DNA of 64,000 bases from Bog-473 sp963763575 (GCA_963763575.1 CAVXPD010000002.1:62001-126000); one strand, 5' to 3'; counted from the stretch's first letter, positions 17,076 through 26,599 are shown. The notes: generated from the letters alone by a model not told the origin. Made by a program: numbers and translations.

Positions 17076-18545
17076 ATGGCGCGCAGACAGAGCAAGTACG
17101 CCGTGACGTTCGCGGTGCTTGCTACGGCGGCGCTGGCGTTCAGCCTGTTGCAAAGTCTCGTCATACCGGCCATTCCCCAGCTGGAGAGCACCCTGCATAC
17201 GTCGGAGGACGGGGCGACCTGGCTGTTGACCGCGTACCTGCTCAGTGCCGCGATTGCCACGCCGATCCTCGGCCGGGTGGGTGACATGTTGGGCAAGGAG
17301 CGGGTGATCGTCGCCGTCCTCGTCGCACTGTCTGTCGGCTCCCTGATAAGTGCCCTGGCCACAACGCTGCCGGTGATGCTCGTTGGGCGCGTCGTCCAAG
17401 GTGCAGGTGGCGCCGTGTTCCCGCTCGCCTTTGGGATCATTCGCGACGAGTTCCCGCCGCAGCGGGTCGCGGGTGCCATCGGCGTCATATCTGCCATCCT
17501 CGGTGCGGGTGCGGGCGCCGGCATCGTGCTGGCCGGCCCGATCCTCGTCCACCTCGACTACCACTGGCTCTTTTGGATTCCTCTGATCATGTCGGTCACG
17601 GCGACCATTGCCACCTTCATCTTCGTGCCCGAGTCGCCCGTGCGGGCGCCGGGCCGCATCAACTGGGTCGGGGCGTTCTTGATGTCGGGCTGGTTGGTGA
17701 CGGGCCTGCTTGCCATCTCATATGCGCCCACCTGGGGGTGGGGGAGTGCGTCGGTGCTCGGCCTGTTCGGCGCGACGCTGGTCCTTCTCGCGCTCTGGGT
17801 CCTCGCGGAGAGCCGATCGGCCTCGCCGCTCATAGACATGCGGATGATGCGCATTCGTGCCGTGTGGAGCACGAACCTCACCGCGCTGCTCTTTGGCTTC
17901 GGCATGTTCGCCATGTTCATCGTCTTGCCCCAATTCACCCAAACCCCGACCCGCGTGGGCTACGGATTCGGCTCATCGGTGACACAATCGGGCCTCTTTC
18001 TTCTGCCGTTTGCAGTCGCAATGGTGGTCGTCGCTCCCGCGACGGGCCGTCTCTCTGCGCTCATTGGCGCCAGAATGGTGCTGGTGATTGGCTCACTCTT
18101 CGCCGCGTCGAGCTACCTCGTTCTGGTGCTGGCGCACACCGAGGAGGCGCTGGTCTACGTCTCGACTGCACTGCTCGGTATCGGCATCGCGCTCGGCTTT
18201 GCCAGCATGGCGAACTTGATCATCGAAGCCGTGCCCGCCGAGCAGACCGGCGTCGCCACCGGCATGAACACCAACATTCGCAACATCGGCGCCGCCCTGG
18301 GCAGTGGGATCGCCACGAGCGCCGTCATCAGCGGCCTTCTACCGGACGGCTACCCCAAGGAGGATGGCTACGTCCTGGCGTTCGCGGTCAGTGGGCTGGC
18401 CCTCGTGGTCGCAGCCCTGGTTGCCCTGCTGATTCCCCGCCGCGCCGGCCCTTCCATCGTGGTTCAAGAGCCACACCCAGCATTGACGGCAGAGGCCGAG
18501 GCCATCGTCGGCGCCATCGCGGTCGGATCCGAAGACCTCACTTGA
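17076..18545 (+). CDS. MFS transporter, DHA2 (EmrB/QacA) type
   Basis: The 489-residue exporter has about 14 hydrophobic segments. Motifs include LQSLVIPAIPQLE in helix 1, GRVGDMLGKERVI in loop 2-3 and GAGAGAGIVLAGPIL, a Gly-rich antiporter motif C. I chose ATG 17076 (MARRQSKYAV) because GGGAG lies upstream and the first helix begins soon after; the frame is open to 16944 without meaning. The C-terminus is a 35-residue polar tail. It is unlike the other DHA2 pump at 4635-6191 in its first helix (no LDSTIVN), so the two are not recent copies. Its substrate is unknown. Confidence 0.88.
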   Translation: MARRQSKYAVTFAVLATAALAFSLLQSLVIPAIPQLESTLHTSEDGATWLLTAYLLSAAIATPILGRVGDMLGKERVIVAVLVALSVGSLISALATTLPVMLVGRVVQGAGGAVFPLAFGIIRDEFPPQRVAGAIGVISAILGAGAGAGIVLAGPILVHLDYHWLFWIPLIMSVTATIATFIFVPESPVRAPGRINWVGAFLMSGWLVTGLLAISYAPTWGWGSASVLGLFGATLVLLALWVLAESRSASPLIDMRMMRIRAVWSTNLTALLFGFGMFAMFIVLPQFTQTPTRVGYGFGSSVTQSGLFLLPFAVAMVVVAPATGRLSALIGARMVLVIGSLFAASSYLVLVLAHTEEALVYVSTALLGIGIALGFASMANLIIEAVPAEQTGVATGMNTNIRNIGAALGSGIATSAVISGLLPDGYPKEDGYVLAFAVSGLALVVAALVALLIPRRAGPSIVVQEPHPALTAEAEAIVGAIAVGSEDLT

Positions 18546-18606
18546 CGCCGCCGTCGTAGAAGTCAGTTGTCCGCAGCACCGAGCTTGGCGGATCGCCCAC
18601 CGTGGT

Positions 18607-19020
18607 CTACCTCGCCTCGCTCAGCTCGATCAGGTGCCCGTCCGGGTCTCGGAGAAAGCAGCGAACCTCCCCGCCCCAGTCGTAGGGAGGAGTCAAAAAC
18701 TCGGCGCCCCGCTTCTTCAGGAATTCGTAAGCGCCGTTGCCGTCGTCAACCCTGAGTGTTATGGCGTGGCTCACTCGGTCTGGTTCTGACGGTGGAGCGA
18801 ACGTGACATTCGGCTTGTCAGGCGTCGGCTCACCACCGGTTACCAGGAGAACCCAAGAACCACCGAAACGGAGTACGACGCTGGACTGGTACTCGCGGTA
18901 GATCTCGGCGCCAAGAACCTCGGTCCAGAACGATTTGGACCGCCGGGTGTCGGTCACGACCAGGATGTGAGTGGCCTCGACGCCCGCGAGGGGGTTTCCT
19001 TCGGCGACGGGGTCATTCAT
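18607..19020 (-). CDS. VOC-superfamily (glyoxalase-like) protein
   Basis: The 137-residue protein has a VOC start, THILVVTDTRRSKSFWTEVL, and the typical end VRCFLRDPDGHLIELSE, where a Glu would bind the metal. It is similar in length and ends to the VOC protein at 13117-13590 (FLTPP followed by RCxxRDPDGxLIE) but clearly diverged. Its reaction is unknown. It starts seven bases after the stop of the DUF2252 gene on the same strand, so the two may be co-transcribed. Confidence 0.85.
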   Translation of the reverse strand: MNDPVAEGNPLAGVEATHILVVTDTRRSKSFWTEVLGAEIYREYQSSVVLRFGGSWVLLVTGGEPTPDKPNVTFAPPSEPDRVSHAITLRVDDGNGAYEFLKKRGAEFLTPPYDWGGEVRCFLRDPDGHLIELSEAR

Positions 19021-19027
19021 GTTGCAC

Positions 19028-20425
19028 CTACGGCGCCGCTTCCATCAGATCGCCCTCCACCATGCCGCGTCGGATGGCGGAGACCAGCCGAGCATGATCT
19101 CGCTCGTTCTGATCGGCATAGCGGAAGGCAAAGTGTCGTAACGCCTTGGTAAACCTCTCGCCCTTGCCTATATACGCGTCCATGGCTACTGCGTCGCCCG
19201 ATCGTGCATGGGCTCGGGCGAGCGTGTTGCCGCACGCGGTGGCGAATGCAACGAAGATGGGGGCGATGAGGTCCGTCGAGGGGATGATCTTCATATCGCG
19301 GTATTGGCGCACGTAGTAGTCGCGTCCGTGCAGGGAACTCCAACCGACGAAGATGTCGGTCGCACTCTGCACCATGCGCTTGCCGGCGATGACACGGGCG
19401 CCGTGGTTGCCGAGCCTGCTCGGGTAGGTGTGCGATTCGTAGACGGAGGGCCCCGCCTGCTTGCATTGGAGAAAGAGAGGATCCGCCCCCGACCGCCCCG
19501 CGAGCAGCACGAGGTACACGACCATGCCGACACTGCCGACCCCGACCACCTGGCGGACCATGTCCACCGGGGTGAAGCGGTCGAAGAGCGCCCGGCGGTC
19601 GTTCTGGAGGGTCTCACGGTAACCGGCCAGCAGGTGGTCGATGATGTCACCCTGCTCGTCGTCGTCGATGGTCACGCGTAGGGGCGGCTGGGGGGTGATG
19701 CGCGGCCGCCCGCGCGTCATCGTGGTCAGCTTGGCGAAGGCGCCGCGGCTGGTGCGTTTCACCTTTCCCTTTTCGATCTGGATCTTCACCTGTCCACGGT
19801 CAGCTGGCTCGAAGTAGCCGACGAACCGCTCTGCCTGCATGCCGTCGTACCAGATGTCCATCTCGGTCAGCGAGGCGTAGCGGCGCATTCGGCGCCGGTA
19901 CGCCTCGACGACGGCCGTGACCGCGGCTTTGGCCCTGGCGGGTCGTACCCCGTTGTCACGCGCCGCCACGACCAGGCTGGCGGCCAGGCGAGCGACATCC
20001 CATTCGAAAGGGCCAGGCAACGTTTCGTCGAAGTCGCGCAGGTCAAAATTGAGGTTCCGCTCGGGCGTGGCCCATAGTCCGAAGTTGAGGACATGGGCGT
20101 CGCCGCAGAGCTGAACCTCCAGACGGCTGTGTGAGCGGGAGGCCAAATCAGCGGCCATCACGGCGGCCGCGCCCCGGTAGTAGTTCCACGGCGAGAGTGC
20201 CATCCGTTGGTGCCGCAATGCCACGAGCTCGGGGAGGCGGGTGCTGCTCTGCGCCACGATGGTCTCGAGGGCGTCATGTCCGCGAGCCGATTCGTCCCAT
20301 TCTCCGATTCCCTCGCGAGGTGCAAGCACACGCGCCTGCCGACCTGCCTCGCGTCGCTCGCTGGCGGTGGCAGCGAGGTCATGCCGGGAGGCGACGGGTG
20401 TGGCGGTGCCTGACGAACTCTTCAC
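19028..20425 (-). CDS. DUF2252 family protein (kinase-like fold)
   Basis: The 465-residue protein has the family landmarks RMALSPWNYYRGAAAVMAAD, VQLCGDAHVLNFGLWATPE and NFDLRDFDETLPGPFEWDV. The GDAHxxNFG and DFDE elements resemble the catalytic and metal loops of aminoglycoside phosphotransferase-type kinases, so ATP-dependent phosphorylation has been suspected for the family, but no substrate is known to me. GTG 20425 is chosen since AGAGGAAG lies just upstream; the frame is open to 20602 without homology. The VOC gene follows after seven bases. Confidence 0.85.
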   Translation of the reverse strand: MKSSSGTATPVASRHDLAATASERREAGRQARVLAPREGIGEWDESARGHDALETIVAQSSTRLPELVALRHQRMALSPWNYYRGAAAVMAADLASRSHSRLEVQLCGDAHVLNFGLWATPERNLNFDLRDFDETLPGPFEWDVARLAASLVVAARDNGVRPARAKAAVTAVVEAYRRRMRRYASLTEMDIWYDGMQAERFVGYFEPADRGQVKIQIEKGKVKRTSRGAFAKLTTMTRGRPRITPQPPLRVTIDDDEQGDIIDHLLAGYRETLQNDRRALFDRFTPVDMVRQVVGVGSVGMVVYLVLLAGRSGADPLFLQCKQAGPSVYESHTYPSRLGNHGARVIAGKRMVQSATDIFVGWSSLHGRDYYVRQYRDMKIIPSTDLIAPIFVAFATACGNTLARAHARSGDAVAMDAYIGKGERFTKALRHFAFRYADQNERDHARLVSAIRRGMVEGDLMEAAP

Positions 20426-20682
20426 GTCGTCTTCCTCTCTGCGGAACGGGGGCCGAGACGATGCTCGACCCATGTTGCACCCATCGAGTGCAATGTGCCA
20501 CGGCCCGACTGAAGACGTTGACCGAGGCGACAGGGCAGAGAACTGCTCGGCGGTCGGGGTGGGCGGGATCGCGCGCTGCCGAGTCGCTGAGGTGTTTCGC
20601 ATTTCCGTACCATCTTCTGCGATCGAGAAGACCTATCGGGTCCCCTCGACCCGGCACACGTTCGCAGGCAGCGTGTCCGCTC

Positions 20683-22161
20683 TTAGGAGCTGGAGGGTTC
20701 ACCGTTCAGGATGACCGACTTGGTCTCGAGGAACGGAAGCAGGCCCTCTGTCCCTCCCTCGCGACCGATGCCCGACTGCTTGAAGCCGCCGAACGCCATT
20801 CCGAAGTCGGTGCGGAACGCATTGTGGCCGACCGTTCCCGAACGCAGCCGGCCTGCGATCTCGCGGGCCCGGTCGACGTCGTTGGTGAAGACGGACGCGT
20901 TGAGGCCGTAGATCGTGTCGTTGGCGAGCGTGACGGCGTGGTCCTCGCCTTCCGCCGGAATCACGCTGAGCACCGGTCCGAAGATCTCCTCGCGGGCAAT
21001 CGTCGAACCGTTGTCGACGTTGGCGAAGACCGTGGGTTCGACGTAGTACCCGCGCTCGAGGTCCTTGGGGCGTCCACCACCGGTCGCGAGGGTGGCCCCC
21101 TCGGCGACCCCCTTCGCGATGTAGCCCTCGACGCGGTCGCGTTGGCGGTCCATGGCGAGCGGTCCCATCTGAGTCTGCGGGTCGAAGGGGTCGCCCACCT
21201 TGACCTGCGAGAATTTTCCGGCCAGGGCCTCCACCAATTCGTCGTGGCGAGAGCGGCTCACGATGATGCGAGTCAGCGAGGAGCAGACCTGGCCCGAGAG
21301 GAAGCATTCGGCGGCAGAGATGGCACCGGCGGCGGCCTCGACGTCCATGTCGTCGAGGATCACCGCGGCCGACTTCCCACCCAGCTCGAGGGTGCAGCGA
21401 GCGATCCGTTCACCACAAACGGCGGCGATGCGCCGGCCGGCGGCCGTCGAACCCGTGAAGGTGATCTTGTCGACGCTCGGATTGCGAACCAGAAGCTCCG
21501 AGACCTCGCGGTCTGCGGTCACGACGTTGAGGACTCCCGGTGGCAGGCCGATCTGTTCTGCGATCTCTGCGAAGAGATACGCGTCGCCGGGTGCCTCGGG
21601 TGAGGACTTCAGGACGACGGTGCATCCCGCGATCAACGCGGGTGCGATCTTGTAGGAGATCAGGCTGAGTGGCCCGTTCCACGGGATGATTGCTCCAACC
21701 ACCCCGACGGGCTCTCGGACGAGCAGACCGTACTCACCACCCATCGTCGGTTTTACCCGCTCCTCGAAGGCATACGTCGAGGCGAGCCCCGCGTAGAAGT
21801 CGAACACGCCTGCCATTGCCCCGGCCGTGTACTGGGCGATGGCGAAGAGTGCGCCAGATTCTCGGGGCCACAGCTGACCGACCTCTTCACCCTTGGCCCG
21901 CAGTCCGTTGCCCATCGCTCGCAGGTACTCGGCCCGCTCGGCGTGGGACATCCGCGGCCAGGGGCCACGATCGAACGCAGTGCGAGCGGCGTCGACCGCC
22001 CTGGACATGTCCTCCGCCCTCGCCTCGGGGACGCTGAAGTATGGCTCCTCGGTCGCTGAATCCAGGACCTCGATGAGGTCGGGTGAGGAGGGTTCGACCC
22101 AGGACCCGCCGATGAAGAAGCGGTCGCTGTGGCGGATGGGTGCGGTCGTCGCGTTGGTCAT
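20683..22161 (-). CDS. NAD(P)-dependent aldehyde dehydrogenase
   Basis: The 492-residue enzyme oxidises an aldehyde to the acid. The catalytic Cys is in FLSGQVCSSLTRI (about residue 299) and the general base Glu in TLELGGKSAAVI (about residue 265). The cofactor loop is FTGSTAAGRRI, and GIIPWNGPL-type oxyanion Asn is present in GAIIPWNGPLSL. Length is that of the family. The sequence resembles the actinobacterial subgroup acting on steroid or terpene-derived aldehydes, but the substrate cannot be told. It stands alone between a DUF2252 gene and a small helical gene, with 257 and 265 bases of non-coding DNA on its sides. Confidence 0.92.
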   Translation of the reverse strand: MTNATTAPIRHSDRFFIGGSWVEPSSPDLIEVLDSATEEPYFSVPEARAEDMSRAVDAARTAFDRGPWPRMSHAERAEYLRAMGNGLRAKGEEVGQLWPRESGALFAIAQYTAGAMAGVFDFYAGLASTYAFEERVKPTMGGEYGLLVREPVGVVGAIIPWNGPLSLISYKIAPALIAGCTVVLKSSPEAPGDAYLFAEIAEQIGLPPGVLNVVTADREVSELLVRNPSVDKITFTGSTAAGRRIAAVCGERIARCTLELGGKSAAVILDDMDVEAAAGAISAAECFLSGQVCSSLTRIIVSRSRHDELVEALAGKFSQVKVGDPFDPQTQMGPLAMDRQRDRVEGYIAKGVAEGATLATGGGRPKDLERGYYVEPTVFANVDNGSTIAREEIFGPVLSVIPAEGEDHAVTLANDTIYGLNASVFTNDVDRAREIAGRLRSGTVGHNAFRTDFGMAFGGFKQSGIGREGGTEGLLPFLETKSVILNGEPSSS

Positions 22162-22426
22162 GATCGAAGACTAGGGGAGTGGCGTCTCCCGGGCGCAGCT
22201 CGCGCCGACTCCCCGTTCACCCTGGGACCCCGCCTCGCCTAACGGGCGCAGGAGGCGGGCCTCCAGGAGCGGCGGTTGGCTCCAGCGTTTCGAAAGGCGT
22301 CGCTCTCGAGTCCGCCGTCCGTCGACCGAGCCTGGACCGAGGTCAGCTCGGTGAGTTGGAACGGCGTCGAACAACGCAGCGTCCTCGTCGCGTGCCACGA
22401 GCAAAGAGCTTCCTGCCTGAGCGAGT

Positions 22427-22651
22427 TCAAGCGCTTTCATGACGCCATCGGTCGCCGAATTCACCGTCGTGCAGGCGCCGAAGTTCCCCGGCGTAGTGGT
22501 CGAGACGGTCGGCGGCCGACTGCATTTCGTGAAAGTCATGGCCGTGGTCACGGGCGGCCGTCTTCTCTTCTTCGCGTTTGCGAACAATGTGAAGTTCTTC
22601 ACGCGCCAGTTCGACGATCCTCTCCAGAGTCGTTTCAAGTCTGGTCGTCAT
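22427..22651 (-). CDS. Small charged coiled-coil protein
   Basis: This 74-residue protein is almost wholly helical and charged (ERIVELAREELHIVRKREEE, then DHGHDFHEMQSAADRLDHYA). The heptad-like Leu/Val/Ile spacing suggests a coiled coil. ATG 22651 is preceded by GGAAGAGATG. I recognise no family. It is separated from the membrane protein gene upstream by 73 bases on the same strand and could share its transcript. Confidence 0.55.
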   Translation of the reverse strand: MTTRLETTLERIVELAREELHIVRKREEEKTAARDHGHDFHEMQSAADRLDHYAGELRRLHDGEFGDRWRHESA

Positions 22652-22724
22652 CTCATCTCTTCCTTTCGTCCAGCCTGAGAAGGCAGCGGCGATCCGGGGA
22701 CCCATCCCGCCCTCTCACCTTGCG

Positions 22725-24449
22725 TCACCGGAGTTCTGCAGCGCGAGTCGGGCTCGCGAGGTGCGCGCCGCCGGGAGAGGTGTGCGTGCCGGGCACGTAG
22801 AGCGGGTGCCGCCACACCAGGACCCGGTAGGGGCCGACGATGTACGTCCGGGCCGCGGGGCCGAACGTGACGCGAGCCGAGCTGGCGTCGACACCTCCCC
22901 ACCGCCTTGCGGTGTCGTAGACGAGGAATTCGAAAGGCTGATTGGCGTACCAGGTCGCAGCGGACTGCCGCTGGTAGCGCACGACCCGCCCACGCGGGGT
23001 GCTGATGACTGGTCGCACGGTCACGACTCCGTTGGTCGCCACAGTGGCGATCGAAGCACTCCAATAGTCCCCGATCCCCACCTCCAATTGACGAGCCTCG
23101 AGGAACTGGCCGAGTTGGGCCACGGGCTGCCTGGGCATCGGCGCGGAGAGGGTGATGCCGAAGGCGGCGGCGGAAGCGGCGACGACGACGAGGCAGGCCA
23201 CGATGGCGCCTTTCCTCTCGAGCAGACTGGGGCGGACCGCGGCGGCGAGCCGGCCCACCCATCGCCCGGCGAGGACCGTTCCGAAGATGACGGCCGGCGT
23301 CAGGTAGCGCAGGAATCCGGGATCGTCCGACGTGGTGAGCACCAAGAAGACGGCCAGGTCGGCGAACACGGCCAGGACGAGAAGATCGTCGAGTCTCCAG
23401 GCCCCGCTCCCCCCCATGGGCGACGACGTTCGTCCGCGAATCGTCCCACGGACCATGCCCACGGTGCTCGCCACAATTCCTCCTGTCACGGCGATCAGGC
23501 CGACCACGTGCACCGCCTCGAGCACGGCGGGCACACCGCCGCTGCCGAGCTGTCCACCCCCGACGCCCAGCATGTTGGCGCCCCACGACGGGAGGTGGAG
23601 GAGGTTCGTGATCATCTGCGAACCCGAGGCGCGGGGATGGCTGGCGTTCACCGAGAACGTCCCCACCGCTTCCGCCACGGCTCGCACGACTGCGGCCAGG
23701 GCCAGAGCGGCCACACCCGCGCCCACTTCGGGTGCGCCCGAACGCCAGTCGCGCATGCGCAGCATGGCCACGGCTCCGGCTGCGCAGACGGCGCCGATCC
23801 CGAGGGCGGCAGTCTGAAAATCGCCGAGCAGGCCGGCCGCGAGGAACACGACCGCGGCGACCCAACCCCATCCGAACCGTCCCGAACGCACCCCGGCAAA
23901 GGCACACAGGCACAGCAGCGCCGTGCCGACGTGCAACGGACCACGGAGGAAGACGTTGGCCAGCACGTGGCTCGGCAGTGCCAGGATGACCACGACCGTC
24001 GCCCCCGCCGCGACACCGGCGATGCCACGCCGTCCGTCGCGGGCGAGCAGGAGGCCGACCAGGACGATCGCGGCGGCGATCATCGCCGGGACGAGGAACA
24101 GCAGCGTGCCGTGCATCCCGGTGACCAACTCGACGAGGGCGTACGCGACGGCGTCCACCGTCCAGAAGGAGTCGAGCGAGAGCGCCCAGCCGTGGAGCGT
24201 GAGGTTTCCGGTGCCCATGGCCTGACCCTGCAGCACCACGGTGGCACCGTCCGAGTCGCCGGCGAAGGCGTGGCGCGCCGACACGTAGAGCATCGCGACC
24301 AGGACGACGAACCCGCCCGCGACGAGTCCTCGAACGGCCCAACGAGATCGCTGTCGTGCGCCCCCCGCGCTATCCGCGGATGATCGGGGGTCGTTCTCAA
24401 GACCGGGCGAGTGCGCGAGCGACGCGACTCTCGTCGCGGTGACGTTCAC
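22725..24449 (-). CDS. Polytopic membrane protein, GT-C glycosyltransferase-like
   Basis: The 574-residue protein has a polar N-terminus of about 38 residues, about 11-12 hydrophobic segments (first one WAVRGLVAGGFVVLVAMLYV) and a C-terminal extracytoplasmic domain of about 130 residues ending with IVGPYRVLVWRHPLYV. This layout fits GT-C membrane glycosyltransferases or their flippase partners, which use polyprenyl-phosphate sugars. The first loop contains Asp/Glu residues (FAGDSDGATVV, SLDSFWTVDAV) where GT-C enzymes keep a catalytic acid, but I cannot name a family. The start is GTG 24449, 120 bases from the divergent start of another GT-C-like protein. Proximity to ubiA-dprE1-dprE2 (2 kb away) suggests a role in polyprenyl-phospho-arabinose use; this is inference. 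Confidence 0.65.
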   Translation of the reverse strand: MNVTATRVASLAHSPGLENDPRSSADSAGGARQRSRWAVRGLVAGGFVVLVAMLYVSARHAFAGDSDGATVVLQGQAMGTGNLTLHGWALSLDSFWTVDAVAYALVELVTGMHGTLLFLVPAMIAAAIVLVGLLLARDGRRGIAGVAAGATVVVILALPSHVLANVFLRGPLHVGTALLCLCAFAGVRSGRFGWGWVAAVVFLAAGLLGDFQTAALGIGAVCAAGAVAMLRMRDWRSGAPEVGAGVAALALAAVVRAVAEAVGTFSVNASHPRASGSQMITNLLHLPSWGANMLGVGGGQLGSGGVPAVLEAVHVVGLIAVTGGIVASTVGMVRGTIRGRTSSPMGGSGAWRLDDLLVLAVFADLAVFLVLTTSDDPGFLRYLTPAVIFGTVLAGRWVGRLAAAVRPSLLERKGAIVACLVVVAASAAAFGITLSAPMPRQPVAQLGQFLEARQLEVGIGDYWSASIATVATNGVVTVRPVISTPRGRVVRYQRQSAATWYANQPFEFLVYDTARRWGGVDASSARVTFGPAARTYIVGPYRVLVWRHPLYVPGTHTSPGGAHLASPTRAAELR

Positions 24450-24569
24450 CGAGACCGAAAGGTGCGTGGCAGTTCTGGCCGATCGCGGTCGGGGGGCACG
24501 ACCCCAACGCTACCGAACGCACTCACGTCGCGCTCTGGTCCGGCCTCGTGCGTCGGCCATACTTGACGA

Positions 24570-26315
24570 GTGCTGACCGCTCCCGGCGCTGGCCCGGCCG
24601 AGGCACCCCCGCTCGATCCGGACCTTGGGCCAATTCCCCCGTTGCAGCATCGACGGACGTTCCTCGCCGAACGAGGCGCATGGAGCCTCGTGTGGCTGGC
24701 CGTGATCACCGGCGGAGTCAATCTGTGGGGCTTCTGGTGGTGGTCGCCCGCCGTCATCGCCCTGGCTCCGTTGATGGTCGCCGGCGGGCTCACCGGTGTC
24801 GCATCTTGCTGGTTGATCAGGAGCCCCCGCTCACACCTCTTCCAGGGGGTCACTCTCGGCGCGGTGATCGTCACGGCACTGTTTCCGCAGTCGATCGAGA
24901 TCAGCACACGTTCGTTCTACACGACCGACGCCGCTGCATTCGACGAGGTGGCGGCGCACGCCTTGGCCCACGCCGCCGATCCATACGTGGCCTCGATGTC
25001 GGGTGTCGCGCATCTGCTGAGCGTCCCTTCTCACTTTTGGACGTACACCGTCGGAGGTGGGCATGTCAGCCAATTCTCCTACCCAGCGGGGTCGTTCTTG
25101 CTCAGCCTCCCGGCAACGGCGCTGGGCGTCCACATGGCCGTCAACTGGACGGACCTCGTCGCCTGGTTGGCCACCACGGTTCTCCTGTTCGCGTTCGTCC
25201 CCGCATCGCTGCGGTGGCTCGCTCTGTTGGTCGGCTTGACGCCGTTCTTCTTGGGGTCGTTCACGTCGGGAGGCACCGACGCGATGTTCCTGCCCTTCTT
25301 GGTGGTGGCCGTCTGGCGCTGGGACCGCTACGGCCGCTCCGGCGAAGCGGGAGTGGCGCGTTGGATCGGACCGATTGCGCTCGGAGTCGCGTGTGCAATC
25401 AAACAGACTCCGTGGTTCGTGGTCCCCATGTTGGTCGCCGGGATCTGCCTCGAAGCCCGCGGGAGGAGGAGCGCGCCATTTCGTCTGGGTGGGCGCTACC
25501 TCCTCACCGTCGTTGCGAGCTTCGCCGTGGTGAACCTCCCCTTTTTTGCCTGGCACCCGGGGCCGTGGTTGCACGGCACGCTCATCCCCTTGACCGGGGG
25601 TCTGGTGGCCGCTGGACAGGGCCTCGTCACGCTCGCCACTCATGGTCTCACCGGTGGCGTGAACTTGGACACGCTCAGTGTGGCCGGAGCGCTGGCTCTC
25701 GTCGGCGTCGTCGCGGCGTTCGTCGCGTGGTACCCGCAGCTCAAGCGAATCTGGCCTTTGCTGCTGACGATCCCCTTCTTCATTTCACCGCGCAGCCTGT
25801 CCAGCTACTTCCTCGACCTCTTTCCAGTTGTGCTGGTCGCTGCACTCTCGGTCGAAAGCGCGCCGCAGGAGCTGTCCGGCCGTCGCTCGACCTTGCGAGA
25901 GGCGTTGGCGCGCCCGCCTGTCCTCGTGGCCGGACTGTCGTGCGTTGGCGTCCTCGTCGCGTCGCTCATGGCCTTCAGCGCGCCACCACTGCAGCTGTCC
26001 GTGCGCGCGGTCAGCACGGCCCACTCGGGCAGGAACCTCAATTCCGTGACCGTCTCGGTCGTCAACCGGACGTCCGGCCGCCTCCAGCCCCACTTTCTGG
26101 TGGACACCGCGACCGGCCCGAACTACGACGGGTTCTGGGCCCCGTCGAAGCATCATCCTGCGACGCTGGGGCCCCACGACTCCGAGACGGTCACGTTGTA
26201 CCCACCGGCACGGACAGTTGCCCCCCGGCGCGGTGCGAGGTGGTTGGTCGAGGCGTACACCACGAGCCCGTCCTGGCTCAGTACGTCGCCCCTGGTCACG
26301 TTCCCTCTGTCGTAG
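24570..26315 (+). CDS. Polytopic membrane protein, GT-C/GT87-like glycosyltransferase
   Basis: The 581-residue protein has about 12 hydrophobic segments and a C-terminal beta-rich extracytoplasmic part of about 120 residues (PLQLSVRAVSTAHSGRNLNS, later HHPATLGPHDSETVTLYPPA). A first large loop holds STRSFYTTDAAAFDEVAAHA followed by HAADPYVAS, and VSQFSYPAGSFLLSLPA and TSGGTDAMFLPFLVVAVWRW follow. The FSYPAG and Asp-containing loop pattern is like GT87/mannosyltransferase-type GT-C enzymes that move a sugar from a polyprenyl phosphate outside the cell. Start GTG 24570 lies in the divergent gap. Given the DprE1/DprE2/UbiA operon convergent to it, an arabinofuranosyltransferase is a possible role, not shown by sequence alone. 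Confidence 0.65.
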   Translation: MLTAPGAGPAEAPPLDPDLGPIPPLQHRRTFLAERGAWSLVWLAVITGGVNLWGFWWWSPAVIALAPLMVAGGLTGVASCWLIRSPRSHLFQGVTLGAVIVTALFPQSIEISTRSFYTTDAAAFDEVAAHALAHAADPYVASMSGVAHLLSVPSHFWTYTVGGGHVSQFSYPAGSFLLSLPATALGVHMAVNWTDLVAWLATTVLLFAFVPASLRWLALLVGLTPFFLGSFTSGGTDAMFLPFLVVAVWRWDRYGRSGEAGVARWIGPIALGVACAIKQTPWFVVPMLVAGICLEARGRRSAPFRLGGRYLLTVVASFAVVNLPFFAWHPGPWLHGTLIPLTGGLVAAGQGLVTLATHGLTGGVNLDTLSVAGALALVGVVAAFVAWYPQLKRIWPLLLTIPFFISPRSLSSYFLDLFPVVLVAALSVESAPQELSGRRSTLREALARPPVLVAGLSCVGVLVASLMAFSAPPLQLSVRAVSTAHSGRNLNSVTVSVVNRTSGRLQPHFLVDTATGPNYDGFWAPSKHHPATLGPHDSETVTLYPPARTVAPRRGARWLVEAYTTSPSWLSTSPLVTFPLS

Positions 26316-26599
26316 CAACGGCCGAGACGGGCGGGCCGGGTGTCCCGCCTCCCGGTCAGCCCTCCGGCTCCCCCACGGTGCGCGGTGGCCCAGGCCGTCG
26401 TCGTCGAACTCGGTGACCGGCCAGGTCATCCACGACGAGCCATCGGGATCGAGCCCATCCTCCTCGGAGGCGTTGACCAGCGCGACATCGATCCGGTCGC
26501 TGGGCCTGACGTCGTACTCGATCAGGAGCAATGCCTGAACCTCCGGGGCGGCATGCACAAGAGGAAATGCACTCGAGATGCCGCCGCGTGGTGCTGGGG
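26316..26599 (-). other. Intergenic stretch with a coding-like minus-strand segment
   Basis: Between convergent genes, the minus strand from about 26575 to 26360 reads HAAPEVQALLLIEYDVRPSD and continues NASEEDGLDPDGSSWMTWPV with natural protein composition. The frame has no own stop before it runs antisense into the neighbouring gene; a one-base shift in a run of five Gs near 26368-26372 would give an end at a TGA. It may be a broken small gene, or chance. I see no homologue. Confidence 0.2.

Noticed and set aside
24548..26416. A 622-codon plus-strand open frame in another frame of the GT-C-like gene
   Set aside because: It is Arg/Gly-rich without hydrophobic helices, while the 24570 frame gives a proper membrane protein.
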